A DNA stretch of 64,000 nucleotides from Alviniconcha marisindica (Eukaryota; Mollusca; Gastropoda; Provannidae): the NCBI GenBank assembly GCA_018857735.1, contig JABMCL010003601.1, positions 252,723 to 316,722 of the forward strand. The letters are read 5' to 3'. This document shows, piece by piece, positions 1 to 13,422 of this stretch (within the stretch, counting starts at the first letter, position 1; every line of letters starts with the position of its first letter). The notes beneath the pieces are model-generated. The model was not told the origin of the DNA. It saw nothing but the letters and a program-made list of their open reading frames with translations, and did not search any database. A program made the position numbers and the translations under genes.

Positions 1-78
1 TATTAAAGCTTTCATGGGGGATAAATGTATATATAATAATACTTTTGATACTGTGATGTTTCTTTCATAAAACCATCT

Positions 79-415
79 AAACAACAATTTCAAGAATTCT
101 TAGCACTCTACAAGTTCTACAAAGCAGTTCATCATCAAATGTAAAATTTCAAAACACACATCAATAAATTAAATATAAATTAGCATAAAATATAAAAATT
201 ATATCTCTTATTCAAAATTATCATCCATGAAGGTAAAAAAATAAAGCCACCTGAACAAAAATTTCAAGAGCTCTTAGCACTCTACAAGTTCTACAAAGCA
301 GTTCATCATCAAATGTAAAATTTCAAAATGCACATAAAAAAATTAAATGTGAATGAAATGAGCATAAAATATATATATATATGTCCCTTGTTCAAAATTA
401 TTATCCATGGAGGAT
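79..415 (+). repeat. Direct duplication, two ~175-bp AT-rich units
   Basis: TTTCAAGAATTCTTAGCACT through ATCATCCATGAAGG is repeated from about 255 with CTCTACAAGTTCTACAAAGC and AGTTCATCATCAAATGTAAA unchanged. No gene is seen in 1-840. Confidence 0.8.
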
Positions 416-837
416 ATTTAATCCCCCCCCCCCCTCACCCCACTATGCACAGTGGATGTTTCAGTAGGTGTTACTAGTATTACTGTTAGGTTTGGGCTTT
501 CCTGCTTGTACAGTTTTTGTTTGCCTTTTTGTTGTTGTTGTTTTTATCCAATTACCATCTTACAATAGTTACTTACTACTTTTCTTGTACAGTGTTTGTG
601 ATGGGTTAAATGGGAGAGAAAAAAGAAGAAAAAAAGAAGAAGAAAACAAACAAAAAACATTACTAAACTTAAGAAAGTATTATACAAAGTTCTTTCATTG
701 AATCAGTTCATTACGTTGTTTACAGCTGAGCTTTTCAGTAAATTGGTTCGGTACTGAAGTTGAGGTAAACCGAGTTTCTTGGATTTTTCTCTGCGTGTGT
801 GTGTTTGCACGTGCACGCATTTTTCTGAAAAGGAAGT

Positions 838-1640
838 CTTCGTTCTTTCAACAGTGGTCAAAGAGAGTCTTTGACTCTTTCATCGGCAGTCAAAAAAGTC
901 TTCACTCTTTCATCAGGGGTCAAAGAGAGTCTTCATCCTCTCATCAGGGGTCAAAGAAAGTCTTCACTCTTTCATCAGGGGTCAAAGAAAGTCAGTCTTT
1001 GACTCTTTCATCAGTGGTCAAAACATTTTCCACTCTTTCATCAATGGTCAGAATCTGCATCCTTTCATCAGTGATCAAAGAAAGTCTTGACTCTTTCATC
1101 AGTGGTCAGAGAAAGTCTTGACTCTTTCATCAGTAGTCAAAAAAAGTCTTTGACTCTTTCATCAGTGGTAGTCTTTGACTCATCAGCTGTCAATTTTTTT
1201 TCTCTCCACTCTTTCATCTGTGCTGAAACAGTCTTAACCCTTTCATCAGCGGTCAAAAAAGGTCTTCATTCTTTCATCAGCAGTCAAAGAGTCTTCATCA
1301 TTTCATCAGGGGTCAAAGAAAGTCTTCATTCTTTCATCAGTGGTAAAAAAAAGTCTTCATTCTTTCATCAGTTGTCAAAGAAAGCTTCACTCATTCATCA
1401 GCAGTCAAAGAAAGTGTTCATTCTTTCATCAGCAGTCAAAGAAAGTCTTCATCCCTTCATCAGTGGTCAAAGAAAGTCTTCATCCTTTCACCAGTGGTCA
1501 AAAAAGTATTTTTTTCATCACGGTCAAAGAAAATTTCACTCTTTCATCAGCAGTCAAAGAAAGTCTTCATTCTTTCATCAGTGGTCAAAGAAAGTCTTCA
1601 TTCTTTCATCAGCAGTCAAAGAAAGTCGGAGTAGATGGTT
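838..1640 (+). repeat. ~33-bp minisatellite forming the FDFT1 3' UTR and stop
   Basis: About 24 units of TTTCATCAGYGGTCAAAGAA and AGTCTTCACTC, with variants. Frames stay open in several registers because the unit is a multiple of three without stops. FDFT1 (minus) ends within its rightmost unit. Confidence 0.85.
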
Positions 1641-1822
1641 GATATTTGCGACCAGTAGTTGTAGGCAAAGGCAGCGATCATCATGGCACAGGAGATGGAG
1701 AGGGAGGGGTAAATGCTGGACGTTGTGTACTCGTGAGTCGACTGTGTGCAGGAGACAGCTTTTCTGCACACCTCACGAGTTTGTGCTGCACTGGGATCGT
1801 CCTCAGGAATTCGACTGGCAAT
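1616..1822 (-). CDS. FDFT1: FDFT1 exon 8, residues 345-412, membrane anchor and stop
   Basis: After acceptor TCTCTCCAG it encodes IASRIPEDDPSAAQTRE, aligning with the family's RIPDSDPSSSKTRQ, then a hydrophobic helix (SIYPSLSISCAMMIAAFAYN) and STIYSDFL. The last codons CTT TGA fall within the first unit of the 33-bp minisatellite, so the array supplies the stop codon and the following 3' UTR. Confidence 0.9.
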   Translation of the reverse strand: MASRIPEDDPSAAQTREVCRKAVSCTQSTHEYTTSSIYPSLSISCAMMIAAFAYNYWSQISTIYSDFL

Positions 1823-4800
1823 CTGGAGAGATTCAAGATCACTTTATTACCTCATCAGAGAAATTAAAACGTGGCTGAACATTAACCACATCACAGTACA
1901 CAGTAACGCATATTGTATATTTAAAAACTCAAAGAACAGTTATTGAAAATACAGCAAGAGTTACATAATAAACAAACTAGTAATTTAAGTATTTTACACA
2001 CACATACACATGCACACATGATTTTCTATGCTAAGTTATAGATGACTCCCTCTGAGACAGATGACTCGCCCTGAAACATGCATGACTCCCCCTAAGACAT
2101 ACATGACTCCCCCTGAGACATACATGATTTTCCATGCTAAGTTATAGATGACTCCCTCTGAGACAGATGACTCGCCCTGAAACATGCATGACTCCCCCTA
2201 AGACATACATGACTCCCCCTGAGACATACATGATTTTCCATGCTAAGTTATAGATGACTCCCTCTCAGACAGATGACTCGCCCTGAAACATGCATGACTC
2301 CCCCTAAGACATACATGACTCCCCCTGAGACATACATGATTTTCCATGCTAAGTTATAGATGACTCCCTCTGAGACAGATGACTCGCCCTGAAACATGCA
2401 TGACTCCCCCTAAGACATACATGGCTCCCCCTGAGACGTACATGACTTCCCATGAGGCATGCATGACTTCCCATGAAGCATACATGATTTCCCATGAGGC
2501 ATACATGGCTTCCCCTGAGCATATGTGGCTTTGTCTAAGGCATACATGCATACATGACTTCCCTTGAGGCATACATGACTTCCCTTGGTGCTTACATAAC
2601 TCCCTGAGTCACACATGACTCTCCCTGAGACATTCATGGCTTCCCCAGAGACATACAGGACTCTGCTAAGTCACACATGACTCTCCCTGAGACATACATG
2701 GCTTCCCCAGAGACATACAGGACTCTCCTAAGTCACACATAACTATCCCTGAGACATACATGGCTTCCCCAGAGACATACAGGACTCTCCCAAGTCACAC
2801 ATGACTCTCCCTGAGACATACATGGCTTCCCCAGAGACATACAGGACTCTCCCAAGTCACACATGACTCTCCCTGAGACATACATGGCTCCCCCTACCCG
2901 ACTCCTTTGAGTCACACGTACATGACTCTCCCCAAGACAGATACGGCTTCTCTGGATAATACATGACTCCCCCTACCTGACTCCTTTCAGTCACACATGA
3001 CTCTCCCTGAGACAGACATGACTTCCCCCTACCTGACTCCTTTCAGTCACACATGACTCTCCCTGAGACAGACATGACTTCCCCCTATCTGACTCCTTTC
3101 AGTCACACATGACTCTCCCTGAGACAGACATGACTCCCCCTACCTGACTCCTTTCAGTCACACATGACTCTCCCTGAGACAGACATGACTCCCCCTACCT
3201 GACTCCTTTCAGTCACACATGACTCTCCCTGAGACAGACATGACTTCCCCCTACCTGACTCCTTTCAGTCACACATGACTCTCCCTGAGACAGACATGAC
3301 TTCCCCCTACCTGACTCCTTTCAGTCACACATGACTCTCCCTGAGACAGACATGACTCCCCCTACCTGACTCCTTTCAGTCACACATGACTCTCCCTGAG
3401 ACAGACTTGACTCCCCCTACCTGACTCCTTTCAGTCACACATGACTCTCCCTGAGACAGACATGACTTCCTCTACCTGACTCCTTTCAGTCACACATGAC
3501 TCTCCCTGAGACAGACATGACTTCCCCCTGAGACATACATGGCTTTGGGAAGTTCCCCTGAGGCATACATGACTTCCCCCTGAGGTATACATGACTTCCC
3601 CCTGAGGCATACATGACTTCCCTTAGAGCAGACATTACTTCCTATGAGGCATAAAGGACTTCCCATGAGGCACACATGACTTCCCCTGAGGCATACATGA
3701 CTTCCCATGAGGCACACATGACTTCCCATGAGGCATATGTGGCTTCCCCTAAGCCATACAGAACTCTCCCTGAGACACACATGACCCCCCCCCCCACCCC
3801 CCACAGACATGACTCTCCAAGGTACAGGACCCACCTGAGATGCAAAGTGATGCATGATGGCCTTGACCTTTTCAATGTTTGACACCCCCATCATCATTTT
3901 GACGGCCTCTCCCTTGCGAATCTTGACCACTCCGGCAAACACAGCAGGGTTGTTGTAGCACCGCTCCAGTGTTGCTATGGCCATCACCTGCAGACAACAA
4001 CAAAGAATAATCCTTTCTACAACTTGTTCCCTTATTAATTTGGAGACAGCCTCAAAGCTACAAGTAGGCTGGCTAAAAGCCAAATGATCAGATCTGCATC
4101 GGTTTTCACAATAAAAGTATGATCTCTGCAACAAAACTATGTTTGTCGTGACAAAATATTTTTGTTGTGACAAATATTTGTTGTGACACACGTGTTTGTC
4201 GTGACAAAAGTTTTGTTGTGACAAGCATATTTTTGTTGTGACAAAAGCTGTGTTTTGTTGCAACAAACATGTTTGTCATGACAAAAGTAAGCTTGCCATG
4301 ACAAAACATAATTATGTTTGTCATGACAAAGTTTTTTGTCGCGACAAGCATACTTTTGTCGCAGCAAAAGAGTGTTTTGTTGCAACAAAACATTTGTTGC
4401 AACAAAAATGATACTTCTGGCAGCTGCCGCCAATGATAATATGTATGTCTTTTTACATGGTGCACTAAAAGGATTGCATAAGAGGTGGATTTGGGTACTC
4501 TGGGTTATTTTGCTACAAAAAATGGAGCAGGATGCCCAGGCTGGCATTGCATGTGACACTGTCTGACGTCCACCTTTGCAGAAGACCCCCTGTGGATGCG
4601 CTGTACCTGACGTGCCGGAGTCAAGAGAAATGACTGAGCAGACAGACTGGTGAGCAAAGCAACCATCACAAGTGGTTTGCATCTTGGAGCTCTGAAGTGT
4701 TGAGGAGCTTGAGGCACTACCTGCTGGCACAAAGCCAAGGACATCATACCGCTGATTGGAGAGAAGTAGAAAGAGGTAGCACTTGATGCTGAGAAATGGC

Positions 4801-5102
4801 CACTGTCGATCAGACCAACATTGAAACTGTTTCAAAGTTAACCCTCCAAACACTTCTGAGAGATGGGCTTTCCCGAGTGCATAGCTGCCATCTTGAACTG
4901 AACTGAACTGATACCAACAGAAATTACAATCATGTGGGCTTTAATTTGAGTTCAGTTATAAGATTGTGCACCACACCAAACTGAAGGCAGTGTGAAATAG
5001 AGCAGCTATGCACTGAGCTCCTGTGTGTGTGTGTATGTGTATGTGTGTGCGTGTTGTGTTGTGTTTTTGTGTGTGTTGTGTTGTGTGTGTGTGTTGTGTG
5101 AG

Positions 5103-5143
<41 letters not shown>

Positions 5144-6355
5144 CTGTGCCTGTGCCTGTGTGTGCACATGTATTGTGTGTGCATGCATGGTGTGGTGTAG
5201 TGTGTGTGTGCGTGTGTGTGTGCATGTATAGTGTTGTGTTGTGTGTGTATACACACACATGTGCACAGTGTGTGTGTATGTGTGTGTGTGTGTATGCACG
5301 CGTGTGCATATGTGTGCACTGCACATGAAGCGATGCAAACTGTGTCAATGTCAGTGTGACTGCCAAGAACACTCAACACACCAAAACATTCTGTCTGCAA
5401 CCATTCCACCTAAGAACACATGAGCACGAAAACTCTGAAACGAAACAAAGCAGCAGCTCATTCTCACTGCACCTGTGGAATGGCGCAGAAGTTGAAGATG
5501 GACTGGTTCTGCAGACGCGACATGTAGGTGATGCAGTCCGGAACCAGCTCCAGGGCATTGGTGATGAGTTCGTTCAGACAGTGCACGGCCTGCGTGCGAT
5601 TCTCTGGTTGTGCCAGGTCCGTCATTTTGTCTCCGTATTTACTCCACACCTGAACCAGACAGACAGGGATGTATTCACAACTTTTCAAGCAGCCCTTTCA
5701 CCAATAACGGGAGGCTGCCATAACCGTTTCTAAAATTCAGAAATGTGTGCGATTTCTGGTTTTGCCAGGTCGCTCATCCTGTCAGTGTATTTACTCCACT
5801 CCGGAACCAGACACAAAGGGATGTATTCACAACTTTGATAGCAGCTCTTTTGCCAATAACAGGAGCTGTAATAACTGTTACTAAAATTAGAAAACATATG
5901 CATGATTTCTGATTTAAAACAAACTGGTAAAAAAAGGTATGCATACTGATACGTATATTTATATATAAGATCAGTGATGATACTTTGGTTTGGTTCCTCT
6001 TTAAAACTGAGAATTTGACTGGCATCATTAACCAAAACATAAATTGCTCACTATATGATTCTGATTATACTGTGTATGATTATGAGTAAATGAATAAATG
6101 GTTTTTTTTTACATGGTACATAAAAAATAAAATCCACACAAAATAATGCTTATTCACAGTGTCAGGTGCACACAGGTGCTCTTGAAAGCTATACAAAATG
6201 TATATATATATAAAGGGGGTGGGGGGGGGGGGGGGGGGCACAATACCCACACAAACTTTGCCCAAAAGCCCAAAATGGAGACACAAACACAGACAGTGAC
6301 TAAACATTTACAAGGAGTGTTGAAAAATTGTACACAATTTTACTGACATCACACG

Positions 6356-6386
<31 letters not shown>

Positions 6387-7670
6387 TGCACATGTATACA
6401 CTCTCTCTTTTAGCAGAAAAAGTGCAATATCCACTAAAAATATTTCATCCCTTAACTTGATTAAGAGAAAGACTCTGGCCATCATTAATCAAGACAAAAA
6501 TGACAAAGTGAACAAATTTGACAAATTCTGGCTTCAAGGTCCTCTTATACACAATGGCTGTGATACAAGGAGGGAGGAAATATACACTATTTGACAGACA
6601 CCGACAGACACTGACAGACACACACACACACACACACACACATACACATGCCTATACCTACACACATTCTCTCTTTCAGCATGAAAGAGTGTAAGATTTG
6701 CCCCCAAAAATTCATCCCTTATGAGAAAGAATCATGCTATCATTAATCGAGATAAAAATGATGCAGTGAACAAATTTGACCAATTCTGGCTCCAAGGTCC
6801 CCTTACACAGTGGCATTTCATCCCTCCTTGTATCGCACAAGGAGGGATGAAATATAAATTTTATAGATGTCACATACGTGCAGACACACAAACACACACT
6901 CTCTCATTTTGGCATGAAAGAGTGCAATATCTACTAAAAAGACTCACCCCCTAAGAGAAAGAAATCAGGCCATTATTAATCAAGATTGTTTTTTTAAAGA
7001 AGAAAAAAAGGGAATTTATAGAGAGCTTTCGGAGACTCAATTTAAAGAAAAACATGCAATGCCCAAATGCCCATATATATATATATATACAAATCAATAT
7101 GGGTTTGTATAAACAAACAAACAAAACATACAAAAATGAATAAATCTGACCAATTCTGGCTGCAAGGTGCCCTCAGCCTAGCATTGATAAACGTTACCTC
7201 TTTTGGCCAGAATTCTCGACCTTGCTGCACATCATCCAGGTAGTCTCGGATGATGTTAGTCTTCTGAAGAAACAGCCCCATGTTGTTTGCCAGTCGTTCA
7301 TCTTTTCCAACCTCTGCCGACTCTAATTTGGACCCCGAGAAGAGACGTGACAAGCCAATGCCCACCAAGCCAGCCACATAGTGACAGTACTGAAACAGAA
7401 AATCCACTTAACATTATTTTGAAAATGATATAGATCATAAAGTAGCGCTCCACCTGGCTTCAGTTCGCTCAAACAGCATCCAGTCATCAGTGGTTTCATA
7501 AAAAGCTTTCATTATTGCCTTGCTAGGTGTGTGCCTGAAAAGGTATAGTGATCATCTGTGCTGGTATATGTGTGTGCATGCATGTTTTTTGTGTGTTTGG
7601 TGTGTGCGCACATGTGTGTGTGTGTGCGCACATGTGTGTGTGTGTGTGCGTGTGCATGTACACAAATGCT

Positions 7671-7725
<55 letters not shown>

Positions 7726-10573
7726 CTAGGTCAGTAAGATGTCTTCAGCCTAACGGTTTTATTCAATCTGAAGCCACAGATCTGCATGTATGCACATAAA
7801 TTAATTCACTAAAGCAGTAAAGCAAAAATGTTTTTTTAAATATTAATTTAAGCTTAAATTTTCAGTGTATGGTATGCATTTATCTTTTATTTTTTATGTG
7901 GGTATAAATATTGGCGTTTACAGCCCCAAAATGAAAGGTGCCAACTGATTAAAGCTTGTATGTCATTAGGGGAGATCACTGAACATTTTCAGTCTCTGGA
8001 ATATTTGGTACAAAACTGTGGTACTTTTTCTAATTTGGTTGCACAGATTAGTGTGCTAAATTCATAATAAACAAATGTCACAACTAGTGGCCTACAGCGG
8101 CAATATCTGTGTTTGAGCTGTTTCATGTAATAGCCAGCATAAATATTTATATGAATGGAAAGGGAGATTATAAATTGCATTACTTTTCAAACACAAACAC
8201 ACATACATAAACCCACACCCACACCCACACCCACCCACCCACCCACCCACCACCACCACCACCAACAGAGAGGAAATGTGACGTACCCAATTCCATTCTT
8301 CCAGTGAGCCAACACCTCTGTCAAGAAAAACAGTCATACCACTCCCCATCTTGCAACAAATGTCAGAAATAACTTCCTGATACACTGGCGCCAGCTCCAG
8401 AAATTCATGCGTTATCTGGGGAACAAACAACAGAGAGAGAGAGTGAAATTGTGATGTCCATGCATGTCAAGGCAGGTAAAAGCGAACAGGTTTTGTGGGT
8501 CAACATAAAAGGAAAATTAATAGCAAGTAGTGATTAAAAAATTTCACAGTTTGGTTCAGTGTTTTTGTCCTGATTATGCACAGGTGATCCTATGCGGTTG
8601 ACGGGACAAATAACAAACGACAACTTGGAAATGCAGCCAGGACAGCTTGTGCTGGGGGAAGGGGGGAAGAGTACCAGTTATGGCAGTGCAAACAAAAACA
8701 TCAACCAACAAAACCAACAAAGTTCAACAAAAGCAAGACAAAATTTTGCATAAGCCTAAAACATGTTTGTTTTTTAAATTTGACACATATCACACACACA
8801 CACACACACACATGTACACACACACATGTACACACATATCACACACGCAGGCACACACTCAATTACGCATGCGCACATGCATGCACACAAGCACATGCAC
8901 TAACTTCATCAATCACATTGCACATGAATATATATATATATATTTCACAGACACACATACCTGATCAACAACCAAACTGCACACAACGCACACACACATA
9001 TTTCACAATTTACAAACTGGGGAAATACCCACTGTTCAATCAACGGAACTGCGCACACATATTTCACAATGAACAAACTGCACGGGGAAACACCCACCGT
9101 TCAATCAACGGAACTGCGCACACATATTTCACAATGAACAAACTGCACGGGGAAACACCCACCGTTGGAAAGTCCTCCAACACAACCCTGTCCTTCTCTT
9201 TGCTTTCTGTGAAGCACCACTGCCTGTCCTGCAGGTTCTTGTAAAAGTTTTTCAGCATTGGGATCTTGATGTCATTTGGTATCGTCATGTCATCCTCCAC
9301 TGTGTCCAGTGCTCGCAGCACCAGATAGAAGATGCAGATGGCATTTCTGTGAAATATACATGTATAAAAATACCACTATATAGTATTTTTTGCCTTTCAT
9401 GGGTTATATATATAACCCATGAAAGGCAAAAGCTGTCTGACTAGTTCACATAATAAAATCTGAAACAGAATGAGTCCTACAGCGACTTTGTAGAATCAAC
9501 AAACAGAGGGATGGATTTACCTTTGGTAGAGTTCATCATACTTTATGTACCTTGTGTTTACTTGCATGCCAGATGAGAGTGACTGCAGGCAATTCCGGTC
9601 TTTGTCACTGTGTACATGTCATGTCTTTTGAGTGCTAATTAACTCCCTTTATTTGTTGATTCACTTTTGCCCTGTTATATAACCATCCTGGTTGACTGGG
9701 CGTAAAAAACAAAAACAAGTTTACTGACTTGATTCGCATTAAAAATTTATATTAAAATTCTTACATTATAAACACTGCAGTTTTCACAGTGGCTTGGACT
9801 GTGTCAATCGCATTAATACCAGCAAGAGCACCAAGGCTACATGTGTTGAAATGTGGAACATATGCGAAGATAGTTATGTGGGGACTATCTTCAGCCATGA
9901 GATAAGCTCCTTTGCATAACAGCATCCACACTCCAGAAATGAAAATAAATTCTCTGAAGATGATGTGTCTCTGCCCATGTGGTGGAGTAATAAAAATTGG
10001 TCACACATGCAACCTCTCATCCTATGGAATGCATTTGTGTTTATATATATATGTAACCGAGTGCATTGTGTGTTTTGATGATGATGATGTTGGGCTTCAT
10101 GTCCTCGGATGTCGGGTGCTTTTTGTGTGCTTTCTGGGCCCTTGGCCTTTTAACCTTCCTTTCTTTCTCCTTTTTGGTTGGGTGAAAGTTTTATGGCCCT
10201 AACATACAAAGTTGTTAAAACCTGTGCACTTGGCACACACGCATCAAGGCAGAGCTCAGGAGCTGTGTGTGACAGTCGAGGTGGCCCTCCTGGGCTCCAC
10301 GTCCCTAATAAGCCTTATGGTTTCTGTGGATGTAAAGCAACATTGAACTGAACCGCATGTGTCCTCTCTTCCCCAGTGTCCCTACAGAAGTGGGTTGTTG
10401 TGAGCTGCTGCCTGGGCATCCATGTGTCTGATGGCAGGGGAGAGCCTGCACTGTTCTGTGGTTGGTGCAAAATAAAAGTTATGTTATATAGCAACTCTGA
10501 CTAATTGTGACTCTTCATTCATACTTCCAACCTGCATCCCTCACTCCCCACCCTGCATCCCAATGTACATATC

Positions 10574-10606
<33 letters not shown>

Positions 10607-12459
10607 ATGTGCATGTGTGTGTGTGTGTATGTGCATGCATGTGCGTGTGCGTGCGCATGTATGTATATATATATATATATATATGACTGACGTACTGAGT
10701 AACCCCAAGGGAGTTCAGCTGGGAAACGCTGCAACATTAGCAACAACCTGCGCATGCATGCATTTCGACTGACACGTTTTGTTGAAGCTGTACTTTTTAG
10801 TCTTACCTGAGCTCTCCATCCAAGGCCTGGATGACAGCAGCAAAACTGCGACTTGTTTTGGCGAGGTATTCATAGCATTTCTTCAGGGATGGGCTCATCT
10901 TGGCCTGGAAAGGAGAAGACTACAATAACGACAAGCCTATATGTATATATATTGTACTTGTTGAATTTTATTCCTGTTGCTGTCAAATCACTATGAATAT
11001 TAGTGTCATTCCCTGTCAATAGATGATCCCTGGAAATAAAAGGGGGCATAATTTAGGGGCGTTTTTTTGATTGTGACAAGAGTTGTGCCCTCCTGATCCC
11101 CTGATAGGGAGGTACACTGACATTGCACTTGTTCCTTTGCTACATGCTTGCAAGAATGGTGATGGTCAGCAAAAAAACTAAGATTTTTTTATTTTATTCA
11201 ATGGTGCAGTGGAGCGTCGAAGGACAGTGACCCAGGCAGCGGAGTCAGTCAAAATGGAGACCAAAGCAGGCGTACGGCAGCAATCAGGTTTTATTTGCTC
11301 AGCAGCAGACAATTTTCAGCACACCCAAAATCCTAACTCGCATGCATAGATAAGAGAATGGCGTGGGCCGCAAGGAACACACGCTATTGCTACAATAAAA
11401 TCGGCCCTCTGGACCACAAAATGGTTGACAATTGGGTTTCCTTGGCCCGCACAAATACACTTTCCTCTACAATAACTAAACTAATTAAACATGAAAAAGA
11501 TCAAATGAAAGCTACAATTACAACCTTTTAAACCATATAAACAAAATGTACCCGCATGACTTATTTTATTTACAACAAGAGTGGGAAGTGTGGCTTGTGC
11601 CTGTCTATAAACAGATTCAGACAACTAAATCACAAGTAACACAATGTACAAAATATTAATGTTACTAAAACTTACATCAGAATAAAGTGCACGCTCCCAC
11701 GGTTAAAATGGTACATAACAATTACAATACAACGCTCTGTATGAAAAGCAAGACACACTCAAAGACTAGCACTAAAACAATCGGTGTGAACTTTCACCTG
11801 GGGCACGTCATCTAGTCGCAGCATTGCTGATAAAGTGATATCAAGTAGTCTATGAATACAACTTAGCTTCTACAGTACACAATACTTAATAAGTTAATTT
11901 TAACCCAAAATAAACACTAAACATGAAGTCAGCTAAGCAAAATACTATACAACAAAGCATTGATCAACACAGAATTACTTTAATCGAGTCAAAACAATGA
12001 TTCACTACTATTCACTTGTACTAAACAGAGAACACGCCATGCAGACGATGGCTATAAAAAGAATGGACCTAGAGGAGCATCGGCTACTGATTAAGCTCGA
12101 TCCTGCATCTAAATAAACGTTGGATAAACATTCTAAGATGCCAAGTTATATTACACATGGCTTGGTGCATAAAAAGGACTAGGTAAACAAAGAGTAGGTA
12201 AACAAACAAGTGGTCAAAATATAAAGGGAGAAAACAGATTTGAAACTGGCGCGCACCAGCGGCTATTGCCGGTCAGCTGTGTGAAGGCCATGCGACGTTA
12301 CGCAACACGCAGCGCTTCAAAACAAAAGCGTCGTCTGCTCCGGTTACAGTACAGTAATGAAATTGCGTGGATCTGATAACCGGGACAGGATTATTGTAAA
12401 AACGTACAAAGAGCACTTGCTCACATTTAAATTATCCATCATGCATGTGCATGTGGGGA

Positions 12460-12491
<32 letters not shown>

Positions 12492-12540
12492 TGCGTGTGT
12501 GTGTGAGTGTATGTGTTGCTTGTGTGTGTGTGTGTATGTA

Positions 12541-12615
<75 letters not shown>

Positions 12616-13361
12616 GTAAACATGGTGCTTAATGTCCACAGAAATCATAAGGCTTATAAGGGATGGGGAGAAAGGGGGGAAGGGGGTATGGATGTGGAGG
12701 AAGAGGGAGATTATATACCTATTGCTACACTGTCACCTCCAGAATGATTCCTGCATTAAGATGGGCAGCACTGAGAGCCATTTTAATGTTTCAGTAGGAA
12801 GTGATGGACAAAGTCACAAGACAGTGTCCACAAACCACAACCTTTTTGAAGAGAAAGGAGAGCTGAAGCAGTGTCGAACCAAGGTCCTTCTGCTTATGAG
12901 CCTAACGCCTTACCGCTAGGCCACACCGGCTCACGTGTGTGTGTGCAGGCAATATCCACTTTTAGCCCCACCAGTTTGCTATCCTCAAATGGTCTGAGGA
13001 TGTGTGTGCATGTGTGTGTGTATAGCAGTTAGCACTGGCATAGTATGGAATGAACTGATATGTGGATATGCCAACATAGAGCATACGTCAAGTTCATTCC
13101 GTCCACAAACACACTGACATTTTCTTACCATTTGAGGACCGCAAACTGACGGGGCTAAAAGTGAACACTGCCTGTGTGTGCCTGTGTGTGTGTGCACATG
13201 CTTTTTTTAGTTACTTCTTGATGATTTATGTAGCACTAGCAGTGTGTAAATGATTACAATTGTTATGAATAAATTCTACTTTACAGTATTGATCAATACT
13301 GCTGAGAATGACGATATATGCACAGACACAGAGACCGAGAGACAGAGAGAGAGAGAGAGAG

Positions 13362-13422
<61 letters not shown>

